In this document: in pieces, positions 9,112 through 18,972 of the stretch | Position numbering within the stretch: the first letter of the stretch is position 1 | How the letters are laid out: the number at the start of each line of letters is the position of its first letter | Assembly (NCBI RefSeq): GCF_039941015.1 | Contig: NZ_JBDVFI010000094.1 | Length of the DNA stretch: 64,000 nucleotides | Strand: one strand, 5' to 3' | Origin: Sedimentitalea sp039941015 | GTDB lineage: Bacteria > Pseudomonadota > Alphaproteobacteria > Rhodobacterales > Rhodobacteraceae | Notes under the pieces: generated by a model | Databases searched by the model: none | What the model was told of the DNA's origin: nothing | The model's input: the letters and a program-made list of their open reading frames with translations, nothing else | Position numbers and translations under genes: made by a program

Positions 9112-10215
9112 ATGCTCGCCCAAGACTCAGTTTCTTTACTCCCCACGATGGCCGCCGAAAACCGGGGCCAGCCCTTGCTGCTAGGGGAGGAGTTCGGGAC
9201 GATCGCCGATGTCCAGACGGGGCGGCTCTCGGCATTCGCAAACCACAAAACCTCCGGACGGCGGTTCGGAGTTTTTCCGTTTGACCGGGAACAGACCGGT
9301 TTTCTCTGCACAATCACGCCGCAGCCCCGACCGGTAAAGCAGGCCGCCATTACTGCAGTCGGCGTGGCGCTGGAGCGTTTGCCGGCCAGAGAGAAATACG
9401 GTCTTGAAGTAGCCCGAGTTGCAGCGATGGTTTCACGACGCGCGGATGGGCTGGACAAGGTAGTGCTCGCCCGGTCCCTGATTTACGAGACAGATGTGCC
9501 GATCGATCCGATGCAGGTCGCGCTGTTGCTGTCAGATGACAGGAATGTGCTCTGTTACTGCATCCCTCTGATCGATGCTGATCAATCAAACCGTTGGCTC
9601 GTCGGCGCGACGCCGGAACGGTTGCTGAAAAAACAGGGCGCCAATGTCCTGTCGACGCCGTTGGCAGGGTCCGCGCGCCGCCTTGCCGATGCAGGCAAAG
9701 ATGCCGAGGCCGGAGCCGCCTTGCTGCGCTCTGACAAGGACGAGAACGAACACCGGATTGTCGTGGAATACATCCACGATATTCTGGCGCCCTATTGCAA
9801 GCAACTGCATACACCCGGCAGACCCGAGTTGATGCAAACCAAATCCATGTGGCATCTGGGGACCCGGATTTCTGGTGTGCTGCGGGATCCAGAAACGCCA
9901 TGTCTGCAACTGGTTCATGCGCTGCATCCGACCCCTGCGGTCGCCGGTGCCCCGCTGGAGCTTGCCTTGTCGGAAATCAAGAAGGCTGAACCGTTCGACC
10001 GGGATTTCTACGCCGGGACGCTCGGCTGGGTGGATGGCCAGAACAACGGCGATTGGCACGTCACATTGCGCTGCGCCATCATCGAGGATCGGCGCGCGCA
10101 GTTGTTTGCCGGGGCAGGGATCGTCGATGATTCAGTACCCGAACAAGAGATCGCCGAAACCGGTGCCAAGTTTCTCGCCATGCGGCGAGCGCTCGGCATC
10201 TCAGGCATCATGTAA
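9112..10215 (+). CDS. entC: Isochorismate synthase
   Basis: From ATG 9112 this encodes 367 residues; the frame is open to a GTG at 9022, but AAGG at 9100-9103 favours 9112. It belongs to the chorismate-utilising family and converts chorismate to isochorismate, the first step toward 2,3-dihydroxybenzoate. Signatures seen include VGATPERLL, GTRISGVL, HPTPAVAGAP and GWVDGQNNGDW, all in the C-terminal catalytic domain (about residues 100-365). The position directly before entB and entA identifies it as EntC/DhbC-type and not a menaquinone MenF or salicylate synthase. Confidence in the role is high because of this context. Confidence 0.9.
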   Translation: MLAQDSVSLLPTMAAENRGQPLLLGEEFGTIADVQTGRLSAFANHKTSGRRFGVFPFDREQTGFLCTITPQPRPVKQAAITAVGVALERLPAREKYGLEVARVAAMVSRRADGLDKVVLARSLIYETDVPIDPMQVALLLSDDRNVLCYCIPLIDADQSNRWLVGATPERLLKKQGANVLSTPLAGSARRLADAGKDAEAGAALLRSDKDENEHRIVVEYIHDILAPYCKQLHTPGRPELMQTKSMWHLGTRISGVLRDPETPCLQLVHALHPTPAVAGAPLELALSEIKKAEPFDRDFYAGTLGWVDGQNNGDWHVTLRCAIIEDRRAQLFAGAGIVDDSVPEQEIAETGAKFLAMRRALGISGIM

Positions 10216-10241
10216 GCACAGCAATACTTCAGAGATAGATC

Positions 10242-10904
10242 ATGGCCCTTCCGAAAATCGCGGATTATCCTCTGCCCAAGCCCGACGACTTGCCCGAGTC
10301 CCGTGCGCCGTTCCGGCTTTGCACTGATCGCGCTGCGTTATTGATCCACGACATGCAGCGCTATTTCTGCGCGGCCTATGGCGAAGATGCCCTGACCCGC
10401 GATGGGTCGCTGTTGCAGGCCGTGACGTCGAACATTGCATCGATTGCCAAGCGCGCCCGTGCAAGCGGAATGCCGGTTTTCTACACGGCGCAAAAGGGCA
10501 ACCAGCACCCGGCGGATCGCGGCCTTCAAAAGGACCTGTGGGGACCGGGCATGAAAGCCATCCCGGACCATGAAGAGATCATTAATCCGCTGCGGCCCGA
10601 AAAGGGTGATATCCAGTTGGTCAAGCATCGTTACAGCGCGTTTCAACGCTCCAACCTGCAGGATTTGATGCGCGCGCGTGGCCGCGACCAACTGCTGGTG
10701 ACGGGAATCTACGCCCATATCGGCTGTCTTGCGACCACCACCGAGGCATTTCAACGAGATATCGAGCCGTTCTTTGTCGCCGATGCCGTAGCGGATTTTT
10801 CGGCCGAGAAACACAAGATGGCCCTGGATTGGGTTTCCGGATGTTCCGGAGCGGTCATTGCAACCAGCGGGGTTTTGGCTGCGTTTGACGAGGGGCAGGC
10901 ATGA
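10242..10904 (+). CDS. entB: Isochorismatase without carrier domain
   Basis: This 220-residue protein corresponds to the isochorismatase half of EntB. The cysteine-hydrolase fold is recognisable from LLIHDMQRYF, VFYTAQKGNQ, VKHRYSAFQRSNL and LVTGIYAHIGCLATT. It hydrolyses the vinyl ether of isochorismate to give 2,3-dihydro-2,3-dihydroxybenzoate and pyruvate. Unlike enterobacterial EntB it ends at about residue 220 with no aryl carrier domain; that domain is a separate gene at 14832. Its stop overlaps the entA start (ATGA at 10901-10904), so the two steps are translationally coupled. Confidence 0.92.
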   Translation: MALPKIADYPLPKPDDLPESRAPFRLCTDRAALLIHDMQRYFCAAYGEDALTRDGSLLQAVTSNIASIAKRARASGMPVFYTAQKGNQHPADRGLQKDLWGPGMKAIPDHEEIINPLRPEKGDIQLVKHRYSAFQRSNLQDLMRARGRDQLLVTGIYAHIGCLATTTEAFQRDIEPFFVADAVADFSAEKHKMALDWVSGCSGAVIATSGVLAAFDEGQA

Positions 10905-11668
10905 AGCTGACCGGGTTCAAAGGACGGGGCGCTTTTGTGACGGGGGCCGCCGGTGGTATTGGGCGTGCAATTGTGGATGCGCTGGCGGATGCCGGGGCGC
11001 ATGTGTTTGCGACCGATCTACCAGATGCCATCGATGGGATGGGCGAACAGCCCGGTGTCATCAGGGCCGCTTTGGACGTAACCGACCCCGATGCCGTTTC
11101 CGCCGCAGCGGTACAGGCCGAGGGTGCCGTTGGCCCGTTGTACCATGGCATCGTGTGTTCCGGGATATTGGGCGGAGGGACAATCCTTGAAACCAAGGCC
11201 GCAGACTGGCTGCGGGTTCTCGACGTCAATCTGAATGGTGCGTTCTATGTCACCACCGCGCTTGCAAAAGCCATGGTACCACGACGGCAAGGCGCGATTG
11301 TCGCTATCGGCTCTAATTCCGCTGACATCCCGCGTTTGGAAATGGGCGCCTATCCCGCGAGTAAGGCCGCGCTGCACATGCATATGCGCTGTCTCGGGCT
11401 GGAGATCGCGCCCTTTGGCATCCGCTGCAATATCGTGGCGCCCGGGTCGACGCTGACCCCGATGCAAATAGGTATGTGGTCAAACACGAGTGGTGCGCAG
11501 GCCGTTATTGATGGCAATCTCGCGACCTACAAAACCGGTATCCCCTTGGGAAAGCTCGCCAAACCCCAGGATATCGCCGCCAGTACGATGTTTTTGCTGT
11601 CCGATCAGGCAGGCCACGTGACGATGGCGGACCTGTATGTCGATGGTGGCGCAACTCTGAAAGCTTGA
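10901..11668 (+). CDS. entA: 2,3-dihydro-2,3-dihydroxybenzoate dehydrogenase
   Basis: This 255-residue classical short-chain dehydrogenase has the nucleotide-binding motif VTGAAGGIG (about residues 12-20) and the catalytic YPASKAA (YxxxK, about 150). It also has the Ser-bearing AIGSNSADIPR segment and the C-terminal MADLYVDGGATL. It oxidises dihydro-dihydroxybenzoate to 2,3-dihydroxybenzoate with NAD. The role is assigned from its coupling to entB and its place after entC. Without context it could only be called an SDR. Confidence 0.9.
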   Translation: MKLTGFKGRGAFVTGAAGGIGRAIVDALADAGAHVFATDLPDAIDGMGEQPGVIRAALDVTDPDAVSAAAVQAEGAVGPLYHGIVCSGILGGGTILETKAADWLRVLDVNLNGAFYVTTALAKAMVPRRQGAIVAIGSNSADIPRLEMGAYPASKAALHMHMRCLGLEIAPFGIRCNIVAPGSTLTPMQIGMWSNTSGAQAVIDGNLATYKTGIPLGKLAKPQDIAASTMFLLSDQAGHVTMADLYVDGGATLKA

Positions 11669-11741
11669 ACAGCCATGGCCGCAGGCGTGCCGGAGCCAGA
11701 AATACAATGGGATGCACATTCCGGATCAAAGGATACGAAAG

Positions 11742-13145
11742 ATGAGTGAGAAACAAGCGGCAGTCTGGACAGGATCAATCTTTAAAGGATTGGCGGTTTC
11801 GGCGTTCCTGATGGCGACAAGCAGCATGACTCTTGCCGAACCGTTCACGGCGGTCGGTGCCTATGACGGCGGAATTCGTGCGTTTGGCCCGGATCAAACA
11901 GCAATCGTTCCGGGTGGCGAAGCAATGCTGATGGGCCGTGGTTTTCAGCCGAACCAGCCGGTCTATCTGCGTCAGAACGGCGAGGCGTTGAACGGTGGCG
12001 AGCCGTACTTGGCAGATGACAAGGGCAGCCTGCGGGCGCAAATCAGCATCCCGGAAACTGCGAACCCCGGCATGTATCCGGTTGTGGCAGAACTGGGTGG
12101 CGACGCTCCATTTGCGACCACCTTTGACGTTACTGTCTCGGCACAATTGGACGAAATGGGTGTTGATGCTTACGCTGTTACCTCGGCGCCGATCGTGAAA
12201 CGACCCTATCAGGTGGCCTATGGAAACGGCGCGATCTATGTCGCGGCCTCTGAAGGGCGTCCGCCGATTACGGAAACCTATGTCGCCAAGATTGACCCGG
12301 CGACGTTGGAAACCATCGCAAAGGTTCAACCGGGTCCTGCGCCCGAGCGCAACGGACGAGATATGGGGCACTTTGCCGTCCATGGCATCGGTATTGCCGA
12401 GCAAGCAGGTCAAATCTGGGTCTCCAACACGCATCAGGATACCGTTGCGGTCTACAGCGCCGATGATCTCAGCTTGATCAAACAGTTCGACGCCGGGATT
12501 GTCAGTCATCCGCGCGATGTTGTCGCCCATGATGGCAAGGTCTATGTCACCGCCACCTTTACGCCAAAAGTCCACGTGTTCGATACGGAAACGCTGGAAA
12601 TGCTCGCGCCGATCGAGCTGAGTTCGGCACGGCGCGCCAAGACCTTTGGCGCGGCGGGTCTCTCACTGGCGGCGGATGCGGGCAAGTTGTTTATTGCCAG
12701 CCTCGGGTCTGACGAGTTCGCTGTGATCGACCTTACCACCGGTGCGCAATCGGGCGGCTTTGCTGTGGATGGATCCAAAAGCACAATTGGTATCGCGGCA
12801 AATTCGGATGGCACACGCGTTTATACGGTTGGCCAGAACAATGACACGGTATCGGTCATTGACGCAAAGAGCGGAGAAGTCCTCAGGCGTGTGAATGTCG
12901 GGGCCAAGCCACTGAATGCAGTGGTCGAGCCGCAGACAGGCAACGTCTTTGTGACCGTGCGCAGTGCGGATCATGTTGTTGTGTTGTCACCCGGGGGTGA
13001 AATTCTGGCCAACCTTCCCACCGGTTCGCTGCCCAATCACCTCACGCAGGATGGCAACGGCAATATCTTTGTCGTGCATATGGCCCGGCGCGATGGGCAC
13101 GCCTCTCTTGGCAACAAGCTCACCCGCATATCGGCTGCAGAATAA
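11742..13145 (+). CDS. Exported YncE-like beta-propeller protein in the siderophore operon
   Basis: From ATG 11742 this encodes 467 residues; AAAGGA at 11729-11734 supports that start over ATG 11712. A signal peptide ends near TLAEP. An N-terminal beta domain of about 120 residues (IVPGGEAMLMGRGF) precedes a repeated propeller. The blades show the YncE/lactonase-type pattern, for example GIGIAEQAGQIWVSNTHQDT, VVAHDGKVYVTATF and IAANSDGTRVYTVGQNNDT. It is therefore predicted to act in the periplasm or outside the cell. It is inserted between entA and entE, so it is probably iron-regulated and linked to siderophore use. YncE of E. coli is a Fur-regulated propeller, but no enzymatic activity can be assigned here. 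Confidence 0.7.
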   Translation: MSEKQAAVWTGSIFKGLAVSAFLMATSSMTLAEPFTAVGAYDGGIRAFGPDQTAIVPGGEAMLMGRGFQPNQPVYLRQNGEALNGGEPYLADDKGSLRAQISIPETANPGMYPVVAELGGDAPFATTFDVTVSAQLDEMGVDAYAVTSAPIVKRPYQVAYGNGAIYVAASEGRPPITETYVAKIDPATLETIAKVQPGPAPERNGRDMGHFAVHGIGIAEQAGQIWVSNTHQDTVAVYSADDLSLIKQFDAGIVSHPRDVVAHDGKVYVTATFTPKVHVFDTETLEMLAPIELSSARRAKTFGAAGLSLAADAGKLFIASLGSDEFAVIDLTTGAQSGGFAVDGSKSTIGIAANSDGTRVYTVGQNNDTVSVIDAKSGEVLRRVNVGAKPLNAVVEPQTGNVFVTVRSADHVVVLSPGGEILANLPTGSLPNHLTQDGNGNIFVVHMARRDGHASLGNKLTRISAAE

Positions 13146-13206
13146 TAAGAAACGGGCTGCCTGCCGAGTGATGCGGCGGGCGGCCGCCAAACAGATATAG
13201 ACAGAT

Positions 13207-14835
13207 ATGAACATCCCGAAACAGACCTGGCCACAAGAACTGGCAGAGCGCTACCGCAAGCTCGGATACTGGCGCGGCGAAACGTTTCCGCAGATGTTGC
13301 GGGATCGCGCCTCGGCCCACCCTGACCGCATCGCCATCGTCGCGGGGGATGCGCGTTGGACCTATGGTGAGTTCAACGACCGTGCGCGTCTCTTCGGGGC
13401 GGGGCTCTTGGCTTTGGGTCTTGCGCCCGGTGATCGGGTGTTGGTGCAGATCGGCAATGTGCCCGAATTCTTTTCTGCTGTCTTTGGCATCTTTGCGGCG
13501 GGCATGATCCCGGTCTATGCGCTTCCGGCGCACCGGCGGACTGAGGTCGCGCATCTTGCGGACAAGGCCGACGTGCGGGCCATTGTGACCCAGCCAAGAA
13601 TAGAACGGTTTGACCATGCCAGCATGGCTCTTTCGATCAAATCCGACTTGCCGAACCTTTCCCATGTAATCATTGCAGGGGCGGCGCTTGACGGTGCGCT
13701 TTCGATGGATGACGTTATCGGCGATCCTGCAACATTACCCACTGATCCTGATCCGCAATCGGTGGCATTTCTGCAGATATCGGGCGGCAGCACAGGATTG
13801 CCCAAGCTCATCCCGCGCACCCATGACGATTACATCTATTCCATACGGGAAAGCAGCAGGATCTGTGAGCTGACTGGCGAGAGCGTCTTTATGGCGACTT
13901 TGCCTTTGGCCCATAACTTTACAATGTCCTCGCCCGGTACACTTGGCGCGTTTTATGCGGGCGCGCGGGTGGTTCTGTGCCCTGTGCCGATGCCCGATGT
14001 CGCCTTTCGTCTGATCCGCGATGAGGGTGTGACCATCACCGGGTTGGTGCCGCCACTGGCATTGCTATGGCTTCAGGCCGCGGAAAAGGCCCGGCCCGAC
14101 ATTCCAACGCTCAAAATCCTGCAAGTCGGAGGTGCCAAGTTTCTTCAGGAAAGTGCGCGCAAGGTTGCGCCACTTTTGGGCTGCCGTTTGCAGCAGGTCT
14201 TTGGCATGGCCGAGGGGCTGGTGAATTATACCCGGCACGATGACCCTGATGAGATTGTCGTCAATTCGCAGGGCAGGCCGATCAGCGCCGATGACGACAT
14301 TTTGGTACTTGATGACGAAGGCCATCCCGTTGCTGATGGTCAGCCCGGCAATCTGTTGACCCGAGGGCCCTACACCATCCGGGCCTATTATTGCGATCCG
14401 ACGGCAAATGCCCGCAGCTTTACGGACGATGGGTACTATAAAACCGGCGACGTCGTCATCCGCTTGCCCTCCGGGCATCTGGTGGTTCAAGGACGCGCCA
14501 ACGATCAGATCAACCGCTCCGGCGAAAAGATTTCCGCCGAAGAGATCGAAGACCTGATCCTGCGGCACCCCGCCGTGTTTGACTCGGTGGTGGTCTCGAT
14601 CCCGGACGCGCATCTGGGCGAACGGGCTTGCGCGTTCATCCAGCCCAAGAACGGCGCGCCTTCTGCCGCTGATATCCGCAAATTCATGCGGGGTCTGGAC
14701 ATCGCGGCGTTCAAGATTCCGGATGACATTCGCTTTGTCGAGGCATTTGAAACCACTGCGGTGGGCAAGATCAGCCGCCGTCATCTTCGGACCACCCTGC
14801 GTAGCAGCGTTCTGGAGCAGGAGCAGACCCAATGA
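13207..14835 (+). CDS. entE: 2,3-dihydroxybenzoate-AMP ligase
   Basis: This 542-residue stand-alone adenylation enzyme activates 2,3-dihydroxybenzoate as acyl-adenylate and loads it on the aryl carrier protein. Visible motifs are the phosphate loop ISGGSTGLPKLIPRTHDDY and LPLAHNF, whose Asn is the residue that recognises the 2-hydroxyl in the EntE/DhbE group. Further motifs are QVFGMAEGLVNYTR, YKTGDVV and INRSGEKISAEEIE. The C-terminal catalytic lysine lies in AVGKISRR. The length is typical for EntE. The stop overlaps the ATG of the carrier protein gene (ATGA at 14832-14835). Confidence 0.93.
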   Translation: MNIPKQTWPQELAERYRKLGYWRGETFPQMLRDRASAHPDRIAIVAGDARWTYGEFNDRARLFGAGLLALGLAPGDRVLVQIGNVPEFFSAVFGIFAAGMIPVYALPAHRRTEVAHLADKADVRAIVTQPRIERFDHASMALSIKSDLPNLSHVIIAGAALDGALSMDDVIGDPATLPTDPDPQSVAFLQISGGSTGLPKLIPRTHDDYIYSIRESSRICELTGESVFMATLPLAHNFTMSSPGTLGAFYAGARVVLCPVPMPDVAFRLIRDEGVTITGLVPPLALLWLQAAEKARPDIPTLKILQVGGAKFLQESARKVAPLLGCRLQQVFGMAEGLVNYTRHDDPDEIVVNSQGRPISADDDILVLDDEGHPVADGQPGNLLTRGPYTIRAYYCDPTANARSFTDDGYYKTGDVVIRLPSGHLVVQGRANDQINRSGEKISAEEIEDLILRHPAVFDSVVVSIPDAHLGERACAFIQPKNGAPSAADIRKFMRGLDIAAFKIPDDIRFVEAFETTAVGKISRRHLRTTLRSSVLEQEQTQ

Positions 14836-15077
14836 ATGATATGAAACAGGGCCTTACGTTGGCCCAGTTACGTCAGGATACGGCTGACGCCCTGAATACA
14901 CCCTCCGTCGACATCGCAGATGATGACCATTTGGGGGACCTGGGGCTGGATTCGATCGGCTTCATGCGGGTGCTGATGAAATGGGAAGAGGTTCAGCCGG
15001 GCATCGACACAGCAAGGATGTACGAGGCCGAGACAATCGCCGAATTCTGGGATATCGTTCGGAGTACGCAGGGGTGA
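14832..15077 (+). CDS. Free-standing aryl carrier protein
   Basis: This 81-residue acyl-carrier-like protein has the phosphopantetheine site LGDLGLDSIGFM, with Ser41 as the attachment residue. It would hold 2,3-dihydroxybenzoate after loading by EntE and present it to the condensation domain of the NRPS. In enterobacteria the same function is the C-terminal domain of EntB; here it is a separate gene. It overlaps entE by ATGA and the NRPS gene by GTGA (15074-15077), so all three are coupled. A 4'-phosphopantetheinyl transferase is required but is not encoded in the window. Confidence 0.9.
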   Translation: MNDMKQGLTLAQLRQDTADALNTPSVDIADDDHLGDLGLDSIGFMRVLMKWEEVQPGIDTARMYEAETIAEFWDIVRSTQG

Positions 15078-18000
15078 GCCCGGAAATTACTCTTCCACGC
15101 CCACTTTGTGAGGCGCAGACCGGTATCTGGTTCGCGCAACAGCGCGATAGCGCCAACCCGATGTTGATGACCGGTCAGGCGCTGCACATTCGCGGCCCGC
15201 TGGACGTTGGAGTGTTGGAGCGGGCGGTTGCGGACCTTGTTGCCGAAGCCGAATGCCTGTCGATGCGATTGCGCGATGGCCCACAAGGCCCAGTGCATTG
15301 GATCGAACGGAATGGTGCGCCGGTGCTTGGTATTCAGGACCGAACCGGCGATACGGCTGGATCCGTTGAAAGTGAAATTCTGGCCGAGGCGCAGACCGCG
15401 CCGATTGACCTTACGAATGGCCCTGTTGCCAGCTTCACGCTGTGGAAGCTGCGCACGGACCACCACATTCTCAGCGAACGCATTCACCATGTCGCCGCCG
15501 ATGGTCAGGCGATGGTGAACATGTCGCAACGGCTTGCCGCGCTCTACAACGCGCATCTGACAGGTGGCGTAATGGGGTTGGCGCTGACATCCTATCGTCA
15601 TGCCCTGCAAGAAGATGAACGCTTTGCCCACTCGCCCGCCCGCACCAAGCAGCGAGACTATTGGCGTACAACACTCGCAAACCTGCCCATTGTGGACACG
15701 ATGAGCCGAGGGAAAACAAGCGGGGATGGACGCTGGTTTCATCGTGCAGAAGAAATTGTACCAGAGCATGTCGGGGCGGCACTTTTGCGCCTTGCTGAGG
15801 CTTCTGGCTGCAACTGGACAGACGTTCTGACCGCGTTGACAGGTGCCTATGTGGCGCGAAACCTGCCCTCGGTCGCTTCGGGCGCTGGCACGGATGTGGT
15901 GTTGGGTATCCCGCTGCAAAATCGCATGGGGCGCATCTCGCGTACACCGTCCACTCAGGTGAACGTCTTGCCGTTGCATCTGCAGGTGGACGAACATGCG
16001 CCTCTGACTGCTTGGTTGAACCACGTCGGCGGTCGTCTTACCGAAATGCGACGCCATTCCCGGTATCGTGGCGAGGCGCTGCAACGCGAGTTCGGCCGTC
16101 TCGGGGCAGGGCGTCGGCTGTGGGGACCATTGGTCAATATCCTGCCATTTGACGCTTGCCCACAATTTTTGCACTGCGAAACCCGTCTGCAAATCCTGAG
16201 TGCGGGATCGGTTGACGACATCACCTTTTGCTTTCGCGGTGATCCGGAAACAGGGCTGTTGGCGCAGGTCGACAGCAACAACAGTCTTTATTCAGAAACC
16301 GAAACGCGCGCGCATTCCATGCGTCTGGCACATTTTCTTATGGCGGCGTCTCAAGCGGACAGGCTGGCAGACGTTGCTACTTTGACTCCGCAGGAAACCC
16401 GACGCCATATAGTCGAACGCAATGCGACCGCGCATCCGGTCCCCGAAACCACATTGGCGGCCTTGATTGAGAAACAGATGGCTGCAACCCCTGACGCGGA
16501 TGCGGTGGTGTTTGGCGATAGAACGCTCAGCTACCAAGAACTGGACACGCTAACCGCCGCATTGGCGCGGCGCCTTGCGGGACGTGGGGTCAGACGGGGG
16601 GGTCTCGTTGGTGTTGCCCTGCCGCGAAGTGTCGAGTTGATCGTCGCCTTGGTCGGTGTTCTGCGGGCCGGTGCTGCCTTTATGCCGTTGGACCCCGACG
16701 ATTACAGCGCTCGGCGCACCGACATGATTGCCCGTGCAGCCCCCTCGGTTATACTGGCCGAGGCCGGTTTCAAAGCCGCCGACACCCCCGTGATCGACGT
16801 ATTTTCGGAGAGTCCGGAAACCGACCCGGATCAACCGCGTCCGTTTGACCCTGCCTATGTGCTGTTCACGTCTGGCTCGACCGGCAAACCCAAGGGTGTC
16901 GTGGTCGAGCACGACGCGATCATCAACCGCCTGTTGTGGATGCGCGCGCATTACGGCTTTGGTCCCGGTGATCGGATCCTGCAAAAAACACCAACGACTT
17001 TTGATGTCTCTGTGTGGGAGTTCTTTTTGCCGTTCCTTTCAGGGGCGACACTGGTGGTCGCGCCGCCCGGCGCGCATCGTGACCCAGTGGCCCTCGCGGG
17101 CCTGATCCGGAAATACGCCATCACCGCAGTCCATTTCGTGCCTTCGATGCTTGAACTCTTTCTGGCGGCCCCGGCGTCCGAAGGGCTGGCGATCCCGCGG
17201 GTATTTGCCAGCGGAGAGGCATTGCCGACACGGTTGGCCAGTCTGTTCCATAGCCGCATCGGCGGACAATTGCATAACCTTTATGGACCGACCGAAGCCG
17301 CCGTGGATGTCACATTCTGCAAGGCGGCCACGGAGCAGGGCGCCCCAAACAGCGCCAGCGTCCCGATCGGTCGCCCGGTCTGGAACACCGCCTGCTATGT
17401 GCTGGACAGCTTGGATCGGCCGGTACCCGATGGCGTTCCGGGGCGGCTTTTCATTGCGGGTCGGCAATTGGCGCGAGGGTATCTTGGGCAACCGGACCTG
17501 ACCGCCGATCGTTTCCGGCCAGACCCGTTTAATCCCGGCGCTCGCATGTATGACACTGGCGATCTGGTGTCTGCTGATGAGGAAGGCGTTCTGACCTTTG
17601 TCGGACGACTGGACCAACAGATCAAGGTTCGGGGTGTCCGGGTCGAACCCGCAGAGGTCGAACAGGCCATTCTGGATAGCGGCCTCGCCGATCAGGCGAC
17701 CGTGTTGCTTTTGCCTGACACTCAGAACGGTGCGCGGCTGGTGGCCTATCTGGTTGCTCGCGACAAAGCACATTCGAAAGATATTCGCGAAGACCTTGCA
17801 GCCAGACTCCCCCAAGCGATGATCCCTGCCCATTTTGTCATGATGGATGCCTTGCCCCTCACGCCGAGTGGCAAGCTGGACCGCAAGGCATTGCCGGAAC
17901 CTGATGTCTTGCAGGACATATCGGGGTCTTTGCCGGAGACCGATATGGAGCATTTGGTCTCACGCTGCTTTGCTGAGGTGCTAGAGCTTCACGGGCCGCT

Positions 18001-18958
18001 TCCTGTCGAGACAGATTTCTTCCTTGCTGGCGGAGATTCCCTGCGGGCTGTCCGACTGGGTCTGACGTTAGAAGAGGCCTTGGGTCGTAATCCGGGGTTT
18101 GGTGCGATCCTTGAGCGCCCTGTACTTGGTGATCTGGCCCGCCATCTTGCGGAAACGTCTGGTGCCGACGACGGGCTTGGCCCGCTCATTCATCTGTCAT
18201 CTACAAAAAACGAAACGGCGCCGCCGATCTTTGCCGTGCATCCCGCCGGTGGCCTTGCATGGTGTTACCGATCGCTCGCAGCGGTCATGCCGGACAGGGC
18301 GATCATCGGTTTGCAGTCGCCACTTCTGGATGCGGATGCTGATACGCCCGAGAGCCTCGGCACCCTGGCGCGCTCCTATGTCGATCTTGCCGCAGACATC
18401 GCACCCGACGGGCCGCTGGTGTTTCTGGGTTGGTCACTGGGCGGCATCATCGCGCAGGCCATGGGCGTCGAAGCAGAGCGGCGTGGCCGGATTGTCGAGC
18501 GGGTTGTGCTGCTTGATGCCTATCTGTCAGAGTGCTGGCGAAAAGAGCCTGAACCGGACGAAGGTCAGGCGATGCGGGCGCTGCTGGCCATTGCCGGCTA
18601 TGATCCGGAGGCACACATGGATCTTGATACGCCTGCGGCGATCATGGGGTTCCTCAAGGACGAAGGACAGGCGCTGGCACAGCTACCGGAGGCAGTGCTG
18701 AGCGGTGTGATCAATTCGGTGCGCGCGACCAATGATCTGGTCCGGCGGCACCGGGAAACGCCGATGCGCGCGCCGTTGTTTCATGTCGCCGCCATGCGGG
18801 ATCAAGCGGGCACGACCCGCAGTGTAGATATGTGGAAGCCTTATGCCGGGCATGTGCAAGGCTTGAAACTCGACTGTCACCATGCGGATTTGATCTCTGC
18901 CCGGGTGGTGCGTCAGTACTTGGACTTGTTGGCGCGACCGGTGGAGGAGCCAGCGTGA
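15074..18958 (+). CDS. entF: EntF-like nonribosomal peptide synthetase (C-A-T-TE)
   Basis: From GTG 15074 this encodes 1,294 residues; the frame is open to 14981, but the GTGA overlap with the carrier gene fits 15074. The domain order is condensation (about residues 10-430, HHVAADG at 138-144), adenylation (about 455-960, LFTSGSTGKPKG), thiolation (Ser989 in GGDSLRAV) and thioesterase (Ser1121 in GWSLGG, His near 1269 in DCHHAD). Reading the adenylation pocket against EntF gives D, V, W (FDVSVWEFF), H (HFVPSM), F and S (VFASGEA), L (LHNLYGP), V and D (AAVDV), K (GKLDRK). This is the EntF serine code. It should condense DHB with serine and release an oligomer, probably a cyclic trilactone. There is no epimerase, methyltransferase or second module. 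Confidence 0.9.
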   Translation: MSPEITLPRPLCEAQTGIWFAQQRDSANPMLMTGQALHIRGPLDVGVLERAVADLVAEAECLSMRLRDGPQGPVHWIERNGAPVLGIQDRTGDTAGSVESEILAEAQTAPIDLTNGPVASFTLWKLRTDHHILSERIHHVAADGQAMVNMSQRLAALYNAHLTGGVMGLALTSYRHALQEDERFAHSPARTKQRDYWRTTLANLPIVDTMSRGKTSGDGRWFHRAEEIVPEHVGAALLRLAEASGCNWTDVLTALTGAYVARNLPSVASGAGTDVVLGIPLQNRMGRISRTPSTQVNVLPLHLQVDEHAPLTAWLNHVGGRLTEMRRHSRYRGEALQREFGRLGAGRRLWGPLVNILPFDACPQFLHCETRLQILSAGSVDDITFCFRGDPETGLLAQVDSNNSLYSETETRAHSMRLAHFLMAASQADRLADVATLTPQETRRHIVERNATAHPVPETTLAALIEKQMAATPDADAVVFGDRTLSYQELDTLTAALARRLAGRGVRRGGLVGVALPRSVELIVALVGVLRAGAAFMPLDPDDYSARRTDMIARAAPSVILAEAGFKAADTPVIDVFSESPETDPDQPRPFDPAYVLFTSGSTGKPKGVVVEHDAIINRLLWMRAHYGFGPGDRILQKTPTTFDVSVWEFFLPFLSGATLVVAPPGAHRDPVALAGLIRKYAITAVHFVPSMLELFLAAPASEGLAIPRVFASGEALPTRLASLFHSRIGGQLHNLYGPTEAAVDVTFCKAATEQGAPNSASVPIGRPVWNTACYVLDSLDRPVPDGVPGRLFIAGRQLARGYLGQPDLTADRFRPDPFNPGARMYDTGDLVSADEEGVLTFVGRLDQQIKVRGVRVEPAEVEQAILDSGLADQATVLLLPDTQNGARLVAYLVARDKAHSKDIREDLAARLPQAMIPAHFVMMDALPLTPSGKLDRKALPEPDVLQDISGSLPETDMEHLVSRCFAEVLELHGPLPVETDFFLAGGDSLRAVRLGLTLEEALGRNPGFGAILERPVLGDLARHLAETSGADDGLGPLIHLSSTKNETAPPIFAVHPAGGLAWCYRSLAAVMPDRAIIGLQSPLLDADADTPESLGTLARSYVDLAADIAPDGPLVFLGWSLGGIIAQAMGVEAERRGRIVERVVLLDAYLSECWRKEPEPDEGQAMRALLAIAGYDPEAHMDLDTPAAIMGFLKDEGQALAQLPEAVLSGVINSVRATNDLVRRHRETPMRAPLFHVAAMRDQAGTTRSVDMWKPYAGHVQGLKLDCHHADLISARVVRQYLDLLARPVEEPA

Positions 18959-18972
18959 GGGGGGTGGTTCAC

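Noticed and set aside
14993..16192. 399-codon minus-strand frame opposite the NRPS condensation domain
   Set aside because: The plus strand carries the HHVAADG motif in a continuous NRPS; the antisense frame is a shadow.
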